Positions 8,189-16,274 of a DNA stretch of 64,000 nt are shown in pieces. Source of the stretch: UBA4466 sp963925035 (GTDB lineage: Bacteria; Bacteroidota; Bacteroidia; Flavobacteriales_D; Crocinitomicaceae); contig CAWUSK010000021.1 of the NCBI GenBank assembly GCA_963925035.1, positions 62,001 to 126,000 of the forward strand, written 5' to 3'. A program made the position numbers and the translations under genes. The notes below the pieces were generated by a model. It made no database searches. It had not been told where the DNA came from and worked only from the letters and a program-made list of their open reading frames with translations. How positions within the stretch are numbered: the stretch's first letter is position 1; each line of letters opens with the position of its first letter.

Positions 8189-9648
8189 ATGCTATTTAGT
8201 ATTTGATTGGCAACAATTTTACCTGATATGAGTGCTGGTGGGATCCCCGGACCTGGCACAGTAAGTTGTCCGCAGTAGTACATGTTCTTTAATTTTGATT
8301 TGATTTTCGGCTTTAAATTAGCCGTTTGCATGAGTGTGTTTGCAAGACCGTAGGCATTTCCTTTAAATGAATTGTATTCGGTTTTGAAATCTGACGCACA
8401 GAATGATCGTTTATATATCACGTTCTCTTTAATGGAATGTCCCGTTCGATCTTCGATTCGTTTGAGAATAAGTTTATAATAGTAGGAGCGAATTTCTTCA
8501 GTATCTTCTAAATCTGGCGCTATTGGTATTAGTATAAAAAGATTCTCCATGCCCAAAGGTGCAACATCAAGGTCTGTTTTGGATGGACAGCAGACGTAAA
8601 ACAGAGGCTTCACAGGCCAAGAAGGATTCTCATAAATTTCTTTTCCATGCACGCCTAAGTCTTCGTCAAAGAATAGATTATGATGAATTAAGTTCTCCAC
8701 TTTTTTATCGATGCCTAAATAGAATATGAGAGAACTAGGGGCCATTTTTCGCGTTCCCCAATACTTCGCATCATACTTCCTAAACTCTTCTTCAAGTAGA
8801 AATTGTTCTGTATGATGATAATCTGCTCCAGAAATGATTGTATCAAAACTTTTGAATTCCCCGTTTACAGTTATTCCTGTGGCACTATTATTTTCTACAG
8901 ATATTCTATCCACAGGGGACTTGTAGTGAAAAGTTGTTCCGTTTTTTAGTGCGATTGTCTCAAGTGCTTTGGCAAGCGAGTTCATTCCGTTTTCGGGATA
9001 CCATGTGCCAAGCGAAAGGTCAGCATGGTTCATCATTGAATAGAGAGCAGGGATTTTATTAGGCATGGCGCCAAGAAATAAGGACGGAAAGGTCAATATG
9101 CTGCGTGCTTTTTTCGATGTGAATCGTTTGCAAATATCCTTTTCTACAGATTTTAGAATATCTAGCTTTAGCGCTTTACGGAAAAGAGATGGCTTTAATA
9201 ACTCATTGATTTTTAATCCCGGATTTTCAAGAAAATCACTTACAGAAATGGCATATTTTAACTTAGCATCTGATAGAAATATACTTAGTTTTTTTGCCCC
9301 ATACTTCTCGAAACTATCAAAAATTTCAAATAATTCGTCTTTTTCAACTGGGATATCAGTAGGCGTAGATTCGTTCCAGAATACTCTGTATGAAGGAGAA
9401 AGACGTGTTAGTTTGAAATAGTCGTTGCGATTTTCATCCAGTTCCTCAAAAAGATTGTCTATTAGTTCTGGCATCCAATACCATGATGGCCCCATATCAA
9501 ACTGAAAGCCCATCTCACTAAACGTTTGAGATCGTCCTCCAGGCATTGAGTTTTTCTCGAATACTTCAACAGAATGCCCGGCATGCGATAATTTACATGC
9601 TGCGTAAAGACTGGATAAACCAGCGCCAATAATTCCAATTGTGCTCAT
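8185..9648 (-). CDS. crtI: Phytoene desaturase
   Basis: FAD-dependent desaturase converting phytoene to lycopene in the membrane. IGIIGAGLSSLYAACKL is the FAD-binding loop; SMPGGRSQTF and FDMGPSWYWMPE follow; the C-terminus YYCGQLTVPGPGIPPAL is the CrtI signature. I start it at the ATG at 9648 (487 residues), just before the FAD loop. The frame stays open to an ATG at 9711, but those 21 residues are not family-like. It is the first gene of the operon, coupled to crtB. Confidence 0.9.
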   Translation of the reverse strand: MSTIGIIGAGLSSLYAACKLSHAGHSVEVFEKNSMPGGRSQTFSEMGFQFDMGPSWYWMPELIDNLFEELDENRNDYFKLTRLSPSYRVFWNESTPTDIPVEKDELFEIFDSFEKYGAKKLSIFLSDAKLKYAISVSDFLENPGLKINELLKPSLFRKALKLDILKSVEKDICKRFTSKKARSILTFPSLFLGAMPNKIPALYSMMNHADLSLGTWYPENGMNSLAKALETIALKNGTTFHYKSPVDRISVENNSATGITVNGEFKSFDTIISGADYHHTEQFLLEEEFRKYDAKYWGTRKMAPSSLIFYLGIDKKVENLIHHNLFFDEDLGVHGKEIYENPSWPVKPLFYVCCPSKTDLDVAPLGMENLFILIPIAPDLEDTEEIRSYYYKLILKRIEDRTGHSIKENVIYKRSFCASDFKTEYNSFKGNAYGLANTLMQTANLKPKIKSKLKNMYYCGQLTVPGPGIPPALISGKIVANQILNSI

Positions 9649-9803
9649 TCTGTTCAAAGTCGTATAGTAACCATATAGTTGTTTTTTTTGCTTGCCCGTC
9701 TTAAATACCAAGATAATAATAATTAAATCCTAAATGATTTCAGAGGAATTGGCCACTGATTTTTCTATATTTCAGGATTCGTATATATTGGCTAATCGTA
9801 GAT

Positions 9804-9811
9804 CAAATATA
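9804..9811 (-). promoter_or_regulatory. Candidate -7 box for the carotenoid operon
   Basis: CAAATATA on the plus strand reads TATATTTG on the minus strand. A CAAA (TTTG) lies 15 bases further upstream at 9827-9830, slightly closer than usual. A second candidate, TACTTTTG, is at 9848-9855. Either would give a leader of about 150-200 bases. Confidence 0.35.
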
Positions 9812-10007
9812 ATCATATTTGTTTAACAAAAAAAGGAATAAGCTAAACAAAAGTAAGTGTATTTTCAATACCGTCCTAAATAAATCAAATTCATTAAATT
9901 GGAGTTACTGCATTTGACAGGACAGTGATGCTTGAACATAGTCATAGATTTAATACAAAACTAAGCTTTTGATTTTTCCTTGTCTTAGATGCGACAGAAC
10001 CCAAAAA

Positions 10008-10040
10008 ACCGATAATAACCATTTGTAAACGATTGTCGGT
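10008..10040. repeat. Inverted repeat upstream of feoA
   Basis: ACCGATAA (10008-10015) faces TTGTCGGT (10033-10040), pairing with one G-T wobble around a 17-base spacer. It lies about 85 bases upstream of the feoA -7 box. It could be an operator or an RNA stem; I cannot assign a regulator. Confidence 0.3.
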
Positions 10041-10082
10041 CTGAAGCAAAAGCTCCTTTATTAAGTTCGAATTAAGATACAC

Positions 10083-10102
10083 AATACCCTTTTTGTGGTA
10101 TT
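10083..10102. promoter_or_regulatory. Candidate operator overlapping the feoA -33 region
   Basis: AATACC (10083-10088) and GGTATT (10097-10102) form a 20-base inverted repeat. It sits where the -33 element of the feoA promoter would be, a position suited to repression by an iron sensor. The sequence does not look like a classical Fur box. Confidence 0.3.
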
Positions 10103-10123
10103 TATACTTCTCTTAAGTAGTTC

Positions 10124-10131
10124 TATCTTTG
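10124..10131 (+). promoter_or_regulatory. Bacteroidota -7 box for feoA
   Basis: TATCTTTG matches TAnnTTTG and lies 15 bases before the feoA ATG at 10147. No good -33 TTG is at the right distance, as expected for an activated or regulated promoter. Confidence 0.55.
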
Positions 10132-10146
10132 TAATCATTCTAAATA

Positions 10147-10389
10147 ATGAAAAGTTCGCTCTCACATATCAAAAACGGAGAATTTGTTACTGTCCGTGAA
10201 ATCTTGGAGTCTTCGCTAAAAGTGAAGTTGATAGAGATGGGTTTGACCTTAGGTAAGCGCATTCAAGTTTTGTATCGCGCACCATTCGGTGGGCCAATCG
10301 CAATTGATGTAGAAGGATATGTTTTGTCCTTGCGAAAAGATGAAGCTCAAATGGTGGAAGTGGAGTCATTAAACCCTATGCAGTCGTGA
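10147..10389 (+). CDS. feoA: Ferrous iron transport protein A
   Basis: Small cytosolic SH3-fold partner of FeoB, 80 residues. Family features: an N-terminal hydrophilic stretch, LIEMGLTLGKRIQVLYRAPFG in the middle and a hydrophobic IDVEGYVLSLRKDEA strand near the end. Its stop overlaps the feoB start (GTGA, 10386-10389), so the two are translated together. Confidence 0.9.
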   Translation: MKSSLSHIKNGEFVTVREILESSLKVKLIEMGLTLGKRIQVLYRAPFGGPIAIDVEGYVLSLRKDEAQMVEVESLNPMQS

Positions 10390-12335
10390 AATTTGCCTTG
10401 CTTGGAAATCCGAATACGGGTAAAAGTACGGTCTTTAATATGCTTACGGGCCTTCGCCAGCATGTAGGAAATTTTCCTGGCGTAACGGTAGACAAAAAAG
10501 TAGGTAAAATAGTCGTTGGTGATACAACGCATGAACTCATCGATTTTCCTGGAACCTATAGTATTTATCCGCGTTCAAAGGACGAAGAAGTCGTTTATAA
10601 AAGCATTTCAAACAAAGCCGATGTTAATTATCCAGATGCGGTTATTATTGTTTTAGATGCAGCAAATTTGGAGCGAAATTTATTGCTTTTTTCGCAAATA
10701 TATGACCTTCAGTTTCCAACATTGATGGTGCTAAACATGACCGATCTAGCGAAACGAAAAAACATTATTTATAACCTAGAAGAGTTACAATTGTTGTTTC
10801 CCGAGGCCAAAATTGTTGCTTCAAATGCCCGCGTGAAATTTGGAAAACAAGATATTCTTGATGGATTAGCTGAATTGCCGCAGAGAACGGGTGACACTTT
10901 TCTTCATAACTCACCAATAGCGGAAATGGATGATTTAGAAGCGCAGGAACAAGAAACGAAATTTCGTTTTGGAAAATTACGCTTGGCAAAACCTAAATTC
11001 GAGCAGACAAAAGAACGAATAACACCTAAAACACGTCGAATAGATAATGTCTTGGTGCATCCCTTTTTTGGCTATATCATTTTTGCTGCCATATTATTGA
11101 TTGTATTTCAATTTGTATATGTTTTTGCTTCCATTCCAATGGATTTCATTGATGGAACATTTTCATCTACAAGTGCATGGATGAGCGCGGCTCTGCCTCA
11201 AGGATACGCATCAGATTTAGTAACCCAAGGGATTATTCCTGGAGTTGGTGGTGTAGTAATTTTTATCCCACAAATTGCTTTGCTTTTCTTTTTCATTTCT
11301 GTATTGGAAGAAACGGGTTACCTATCTCGTGTTGTTTTCATCATGGACCGTTTAATGCGTCCCTTTGGATTGAACGGAAAGAGCGTTGTTCCGCTAATGT
11401 CCAGTGTTGCATGTGCAATTCCTGGCGTAATGTCGGCCAGAACTATTTCTGATTGGAAGGAGCGTATGATAACAATTATGGTGGCTCCATTAATGAGTTG
11501 TAGCGCACGAATTCCAGTTTATACGTTATTGATTGCTTTGGTAATTCCGAGCACTACAATATTCGGGTTTATTAACGTTCAAGGGTTGGTGTTATTTGGA
11601 CTATATGCCTTGGGAACTTTTAGTGCATTATTGATTGCAATCATTTTGAAACTCATCATTAAAACTAAGGAAAAGGGGTTTTTAATGTTAGAAATGCCGT
11701 CTTATAAGTTCCCTAAATGGCAAAACGTTGGACTTACTGTTTGGGAAAAAGTAAAGATTTTTGTCTGGGATGCTGGGAAAATTATTCTGGCGATTTCAAT
11801 TGTTTTGTGGGGATTAGCAACATTTGGACCATCAGAAAACATGGAAAAAGCAGGTGTTCTAGCTCAAGAAAAAGGAATTGAATTGGGATTGTCTTCAAAT
11901 GAAATCAATCAAAATGTAGCGGCAGCCAAATTGGAAAACTCGTACATAGGAATTTTAGGAAAAGGAATAGAGCCAGTTATAAAACCATTGGGGTACGATT
12001 GGAAAATCGGAATTTCATTGATTACATCTTTTGCTGCTCGTGAGGTATTTGTAGGTTCAATGGCTACTATTTATGCTGTTGGTGATGATAGCGAAACTAG
12101 TCGATCGCTCATGGATAAAATGAGAACGGCAAAACGCGCTGATGGCACCAAAGTTTATACACTTGCAACTGGGGTCAGTTTAATGATTTTTTACGTATTC
12201 GCTATGCAATGTATGGCAACTTTAGCCGTTGTAAAAAGAGAGACTAAAAGCTGGAAGTGGCCATTGATCCAAATGGGATATATGGGAGTTTTGGCGTACC
12301 TTGGTGCTTTCGTAACGTATTTACTCCTATCGTAA
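10386..12335 (+). CDS. feoB: Ferrous iron transporter FeoB
   Basis: Inner-membrane Fe(II) transporter with an N-terminal G domain. G1 is GNPNTGKST (residues 7-15), the switch region is GNFPGVTVD, G3 is DFPG (53-56) and G4 is NMTD (117-120). About eight membrane helices follow from residue ~225, with the gate-type motifs CAIPGVMSAR and CSARIPVYTL. At 649 residues it is shorter than the ~770-residue E. coli protein. Start codon GTG overlaps the feoA stop. Confidence 0.93.
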   Translation: MKFALLGNPNTGKSTVFNMLTGLRQHVGNFPGVTVDKKVGKIVVGDTTHELIDFPGTYSIYPRSKDEEVVYKSISNKADVNYPDAVIIVLDAANLERNLLLFSQIYDLQFPTLMVLNMTDLAKRKNIIYNLEELQLLFPEAKIVASNARVKFGKQDILDGLAELPQRTGDTFLHNSPIAEMDDLEAQEQETKFRFGKLRLAKPKFEQTKERITPKTRRIDNVLVHPFFGYIIFAAILLIVFQFVYVFASIPMDFIDGTFSSTSAWMSAALPQGYASDLVTQGIIPGVGGVVIFIPQIALLFFFISVLEETGYLSRVVFIMDRLMRPFGLNGKSVVPLMSSVACAIPGVMSARTISDWKERMITIMVAPLMSCSARIPVYTLLIALVIPSTTIFGFINVQGLVLFGLYALGTFSALLIAIILKLIIKTKEKGFLMLEMPSYKFPKWQNVGLTVWEKVKIFVWDAGKIILAISIVLWGLATFGPSENMEKAGVLAQEKGIELGLSSNEINQNVAAAKLENSYIGILGKGIEPVIKPLGYDWKIGISLITSFAAREVFVGSMATIYAVGDDSETSRSLMDKMRTAKRADGTKVYTLATGVSLMIFYVFAMQCMATLAVVKRETKSWKWPLIQMGYMGVLAYLGAFVTYLLLS

Positions 12336-12487
12336 TGCAAGAAATAATCGTAATACTAATTTTAGCTGCTGCAACCTTCTATTTAGGTCGTGAGTTTTAC
12401 CTGCGTTTCTTTTCGAAAGAAACAAAATGCGATGGTTGTGCGGTCGGAAAAATGGCGCAAGTGAAAGCGAAATTAGAAGATGATTAA
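12335..12487 (+). CDS. FeoB-associated small Cys-containing membrane protein
   Basis: A 50-residue protein starting at the ATG that overlaps the feoB stop (TAATG, 12333-12337). One N-terminal membrane helix (EIIVILILAAATFYLG) precedes a short basic segment and a CDGC pair. This matches the FeoB-associated Cys-rich membrane protein family. A FeoC-like accessory role or metal binding is inferred. The frame is open upstream, but that part lies inside feoB in another frame. Confidence 0.8.
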   Translation: MQEIIVILILAAATFYLGREFYLRFFSKETKCDGCAVGKMAQVKAKLEDD

Positions 12488-12496
12488 AACAATCTA

Positions 12497-14137
12497 CTAT
12501 TCAAAATCAACTCCCTGGTTACGCAGTACTCTTCTTATAAATACCGCGAAGAAAGTAAGGTAAGCAAAACAGATTGTCCCAACGATAAATGACGATTGAA
12601 TCCCAATCATATCAGATAGTTTACCTTGTAATGGTGGAATTATTGCACCTCCTAATATCATCATTACTAAAAATGCAGAACCTTGCGTTTGGTATTTTCC
12701 CAATCCAGCTAATGAAAGCGAAAAAATGCACGGCCACATGATAGAGCAGAACAATCCAGCACTCAAGAAAGCATATACGGCAATTAAACCGGTCGAGAAT
12801 AATCCAATTAGTGTGGCAATTGCTCCCAATCCTCCGAAAACGCCCAAAGTTAAAGCAGGCTTATCATTTGTCGCAAAAAACGCAACTATTTGAATTAAAA
12901 CACAAACGATGTACCAGTACAATTCATTTACCTGGTAACCTGCAGCAGCTGTTAAGCCTAATATTACTCCAAAAGCAATAAGCGGAACTATGAATCGAAG
13001 GATTTGTTTGGTGCTATTTTTAAGTTCGAAGGCATTAATCGCTCCGGCCCATCTACCAATCATTAAACTTCCCCAATACATTGCTACGAATGGTGCAATT
13101 TCAGAACTTTCGTGAGAACCAAATGCGGTTTGTTTCAATAATTCTCCAAGGTTTGAACCAATGGCAACTTCCACTCCAACATAAACAAATATAGCGAGCA
13201 TGCCTAAAGTCAATTGCGGATATTGCATTGCTCCCCAACCGGATTTTAGTTTTCTCCCTTTGAAAAAGCCATAAAGAATTCCAGCTATTGTTACAACTAA
13301 TCCACTACTCCAACCGATGATTCTAAGTTTTTCTGCGTCTTCAATTGACCAATTTAAACCGGATTTGTAGCTATAAAAAACAGGTGCAAAGCAGACAATA
13401 AGTAATCCTGTAATTACTAACAAAAGTCGTTTTGCTTTTACTGCTTTTTCTTCTTCGACATTAGCTGTGTCGACTTGAATTTTTCCTGCAGGCAATTTTT
13501 TAGAAAAGGCAAATAGAGCAGCTATTCCTATGAATAATCCTCCCACACATGCATAGAGTAAAATCACTTTTGAAAGGCTCAGAGATTGGATCATTTCTTC
13601 ACTTATCGCTGACGCCGTTCCGAATAAAGCGAGTGAAACAACTAGCGGTCCGATTGTCGTCCCTAAACTGTTAATCCCTCCACCTAAGTTAATGCGAGAA
13701 CTTCCGGTCGCTTCATCTCCTAATTCAATCATGAAGGGATTTGCAGAAGTCTGTTGTAAAGAAAACCCTAATGCAACAATAAAAAGTCCTAAGAGCATTC
13801 CAGAGAACATATTAAGATAAACAGAGATTATCATTGCTCCGGCTCCAATGGCAGAAAAAAAAAGGCCATAAACAATACTTTTTTTGTATCCCCAAGAACC
13901 TACCAAATCTTTACCGGTTGAAGATCCAAAAACAAAAAGACCTAAAGCACCTAAATAATATGCTCCATAAAATGCAAAATCGATAAGTTGACTTTGAAAT
14001 TGGTCTAAGTTGAAATAACTTTTACAAAATGGAATAAAAACACTGTTTCCGGCGGCAATAAACCCCCAAAAGAAGAATACGGTTGTGAGTGTAGTTAATG
14101 CACTGTGATTGGTCTTTTTCAAATTATTCGTCGACAT
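12497..14137 (-). CDS. MFS sugar transporter, FucP/GluP-like (FHS family)
   Basis: Inner-membrane major facilitator with about 12 helices. N-terminal FFFWGFIAAGNSVFIPFCKSY resembles the fucose/glucose-galactose permease start, and GFSLQQTSANPFMIELG with RINLGGGINSLGTTIGP are strong FHS-family marks. At 546 residues it is about 100 longer than E. coli FucP, with extra sequence in the central region. It is divergent from an aldehyde dehydrogenase gene across 153 bases, suggesting uptake of the sugar or sugar acid whose catabolism that enzyme completes. The substrate is not determinable here. Confidence 0.8.
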   Translation of the reverse strand: MSTNNLKKTNHSALTTLTTVFFFWGFIAAGNSVFIPFCKSYFNLDQFQSQLIDFAFYGAYYLGALGLFVFGSSTGKDLVGSWGYKKSIVYGLFFSAIGAGAMIISVYLNMFSGMLLGLFIVALGFSLQQTSANPFMIELGDEATGSSRINLGGGINSLGTTIGPLVVSLALFGTASAISEEMIQSLSLSKVILLYACVGGLFIGIAALFAFSKKLPAGKIQVDTANVEEEKAVKAKRLLLVITGLLIVCFAPVFYSYKSGLNWSIEDAEKLRIIGWSSGLVVTIAGILYGFFKGRKLKSGWGAMQYPQLTLGMLAIFVYVGVEVAIGSNLGELLKQTAFGSHESSEIAPFVAMYWGSLMIGRWAGAINAFELKNSTKQILRFIVPLIAFGVILGLTAAAGYQVNELYWYIVCVLIQIVAFFATNDKPALTLGVFGGLGAIATLIGLFSTGLIAVYAFLSAGLFCSIMWPCIFSLSLAGLGKYQTQGSAFLVMMILGGAIIPPLQGKLSDMIGIQSSFIVGTICFAYLTFFAVFIRRVLRNQGVDFE

Positions 14138-14290
14138 GTAGTTTAGTTTTTGAACCGTAAAATAGGTAGAAATATGATATCATTGAATAAAGTAGTCTCA
14201 AATAGTTAATTTGGAAATCAACTTGGAACCTTCGAAATGCCAAGAAGATCCGCAATATTTGTATTTTAGATTTCAAAGCATAGAAATTAA

Positions 14291-15778
14291 ATGATTACAG
14301 GAAAAAATTATATCGGGAATGATTTAGTTGCCAATGGAAAGAATACTTTCAAAACATTCAGTCCAGTATTAAATGACTTTAATTCATGGAATTTTGTTGA
14401 AGCGACAGACGAAGAGGTTAAATTGGCTGCAGATAATGCGTGGATTGCATTTAATGCGTTTAGAAAAACAACTTGTGATCAACGTGCTTTGTTTTTGGAG
14501 ACGATTGGAGACGAAATTGAATTGCTGGGAGATGAATTGATAGAAGTATATATCCTTGAGTCGGGCCTGCCAGAACCTAGAGCAATTGCAGAACTTACAA
14601 GAACACTCTTTCAATTGAGGTCTTTAGCAACATTTTTAAAGGAAAACAAATCGCTTTTTTCAGTTGAGAATAACACGAAATATTTCTTACGTAAAAAACT
14701 GATTCCATTGGGCCCTGTGGTCGTTTTTGGCGCAAGTAATTTCCCTTTTGCCTACTCTACAGCGGGTGGAGATACGGCAAGTGCTTTTGCGGCAGGATGT
14801 CCGGTGATAGTGAAAAGTCATCCTATGCATGCTGGAACTAGTGAGTTAGTAGCTTCAGTAATAATCAAAGCAATACTATATACAGGTATGCCAGATGGTG
14901 TTTTTTCAAATTTGAATTGTGCGGATTATCGTGTAGGAACTGAGTTAGTGAAGAACAATTATGTGAAAGCGGTAGGATTTACAGGAAGCATAAAAGGTGG
15001 AAGAGCGATTTTTGATTTAGCAAACCAAAGAGAAGAACCTATTCCAGTTTTTGCTGAAATGGGAAGTATCAATCCTATTGTCATTTCTGAAAAATCATTG
15101 GTCGAGAAGTCGGATTTTTGGGCTGACAAAATTGGGGATTCTATGCTTCAAAGTGCCGGACAGTTTTGTACAAGTCCTGGGGTCATTCTAGCAATTAATT
15201 CGCCTAATTTGGATACTTTTTCGCAAAAATTAGTCGATAAAATAGAAAATAGTAAAAGTGAGCTTATGTTGGGGAAATCAATAAAGGCATCATTTTCGGA
15301 TCAAAAATCAAATATGATTGGTCATGAATCAACGCTCGTTTTAACGAATACAAACGCCAATGATTCTCTCTTTTCTGAGCCTACGGTATTGACGACAGAA
15401 GGGGAATCATTTTTAACGAACAAGGAGTTACGTCAAGAAGTGTTTGGATCATTTATGATCATTGTGAAATGTAAAAATATTGAAGAGCTAGAAACGATTG
15501 TGGAAAATTTAGAAGGTCAATTGACCGGAACTATTATTTGTTCTCTAAGTGAACTAGAGAGTTATTCAGAAGTCATCGAACAACTTCAGTATCGAGTTGG
15601 AAGATTGATTTTTAATGGAGTACCAACAGGAGTCGAAGTAAGTCAAAAAATGAATCATGGTGGGCCTTATCCAGCATCAACGGATTCGCGGTTTACAGCG
15701 GTTGGTTCTGATGCAATCTTTCGCTGGTTGAGACCTATCTGTTTTCAGAACATTCCGGATGACTTAAAGCTTAAATAG
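14291..15778 (+). CDS. NADP-type aldehyde dehydrogenase, 2-oxoglutarate semialdehyde dehydrogenase-like
   Basis: Cytosolic enzyme of 495 residues oxidising an aldehyde to an acid. Catalytic Cys293 lies in AGQFCTSPG and Glu256 in FAEMGSINPIV. The block FGASNFPFAYSTAGGDTASA and the C-terminal end fit the 2,5-dioxovalerate (2-oxoglutarate semialdehyde) dehydrogenase subgroup, which ends several pentose, sugar-acid and hydroxyproline routes. Divergent from the FucP-like transporter. No dehydratase or epimerase is adjacent, so the pathway is open. Confidence 0.82.
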   Translation: MITGKNYIGNDLVANGKNTFKTFSPVLNDFNSWNFVEATDEEVKLAADNAWIAFNAFRKTTCDQRALFLETIGDEIELLGDELIEVYILESGLPEPRAIAELTRTLFQLRSLATFLKENKSLFSVENNTKYFLRKKLIPLGPVVVFGASNFPFAYSTAGGDTASAFAAGCPVIVKSHPMHAGTSELVASVIIKAILYTGMPDGVFSNLNCADYRVGTELVKNNYVKAVGFTGSIKGGRAIFDLANQREEPIPVFAEMGSINPIVISEKSLVEKSDFWADKIGDSMLQSAGQFCTSPGVILAINSPNLDTFSQKLVDKIENSKSELMLGKSIKASFSDQKSNMIGHESTLVLTNTNANDSLFSEPTVLTTEGESFLTNKELRQEVFGSFMIIVKCKNIEELETIVENLEGQLTGTIICSLSELESYSEVIEQLQYRVGRLIFNGVPTGVEVSQKMNHGGPYPASTDSRFTAVGSDAIFRWLRPICFQNIPDDLKLK

Positions 15779-15782
15779 CAGA

Positions 15783-16160
15783 TTACTCTTTGAGCCAAAC
15801 GATGGCATCTTCTTCCTTAGAAAATATTTTTGTCGGATGAGTGGGTTTCGAAAATCGGAGGTATAGATTCGCCATAATTCGATGAGGCAGCGTGGCAAGA
15901 ACCAGCGCTTCCTTCTTTTTCATTTTCAGACTTCCCATACCATTGAACGTGTCTGCTGCTCCTTTGGCGGTTGTGGCACCCTTACCAAAAATGATAAGAA
16001 ACGGAACTTTTTCTGCGGAAACATGTTCTTTGAAAAAGAAATAATTGTTGTCTAAGTCGCTAATTTCTAACTCAACATTTTCTTTAACTAAAACTCTAAA
16101 GATTTCATTATCCAATAATGTGATTTTAACTTTGTTAGTTTCCAATGTTGGCTCGCTCAT
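15783..16160 (-). CDS. Conserved hypothetical protein, STAS/SpoIIAA-like size
   Basis: A soluble 125-residue protein without signal or membrane segment. Alternating beta and helix segments (FRVLVKENVELEIS, VPFLIIFGKGATTAKGAAD, EALVLATLPHRIMANLYLRF, IFSKEEDAIVWLKE) resemble a family common in Bacteroidota and sometimes described as STAS/SEC14-like. I do not know its function. The start is the ATG at 16160; a GTG two codons upstream is possible. It lies 115 bases downstream of dxs on the same strand. Confidence 0.7.
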   Translation of the reverse strand: MSEPTLETNKVKITLLDNEIFRVLVKENVELEISDLDNNYFFFKEHVSAEKVPFLIIFGKGATTAKGAADTFNGMGSLKMKKKEALVLATLPHRIMANLYLRFSKPTHPTKIFSKEEDAIVWLKE

Positions 16161-16274
16161 CTGCACTCGTCGATATTAATATTACTAGCGAAAACTAATA
16201 AAAAAAGAGCTTCAATTGAACTTGAGCCTTATTAATAAATTAATAAATTATTATGTGCTGAATATTAATGAACA

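Larger units (their letters stand above)
9649..10146. other. Divergent intergenic region between crtI and feoA
   Basis: About 500 bases without a supported gene. It holds candidate minus-strand -7 boxes for the crt operon, a -7 box for feoA and two inverted repeats (10008-10040, 10083-10102). I see no tRNA, no known riboswitch and no transposon remnant. The rest is AT-rich and featureless to me. Confidence 0.6.

Noticed and set aside
9065..9421. A 118-codon open frame antisense to crtI
   Set aside because: Fully inside crtI, which has strong family motifs; no independent support.
12257..12334. Longer version of the FeoB-associated small protein
   Set aside because: The extra 26 residues are read inside feoB in another frame; the ATG at 12335 gives a clean membrane helix at the N-terminus.
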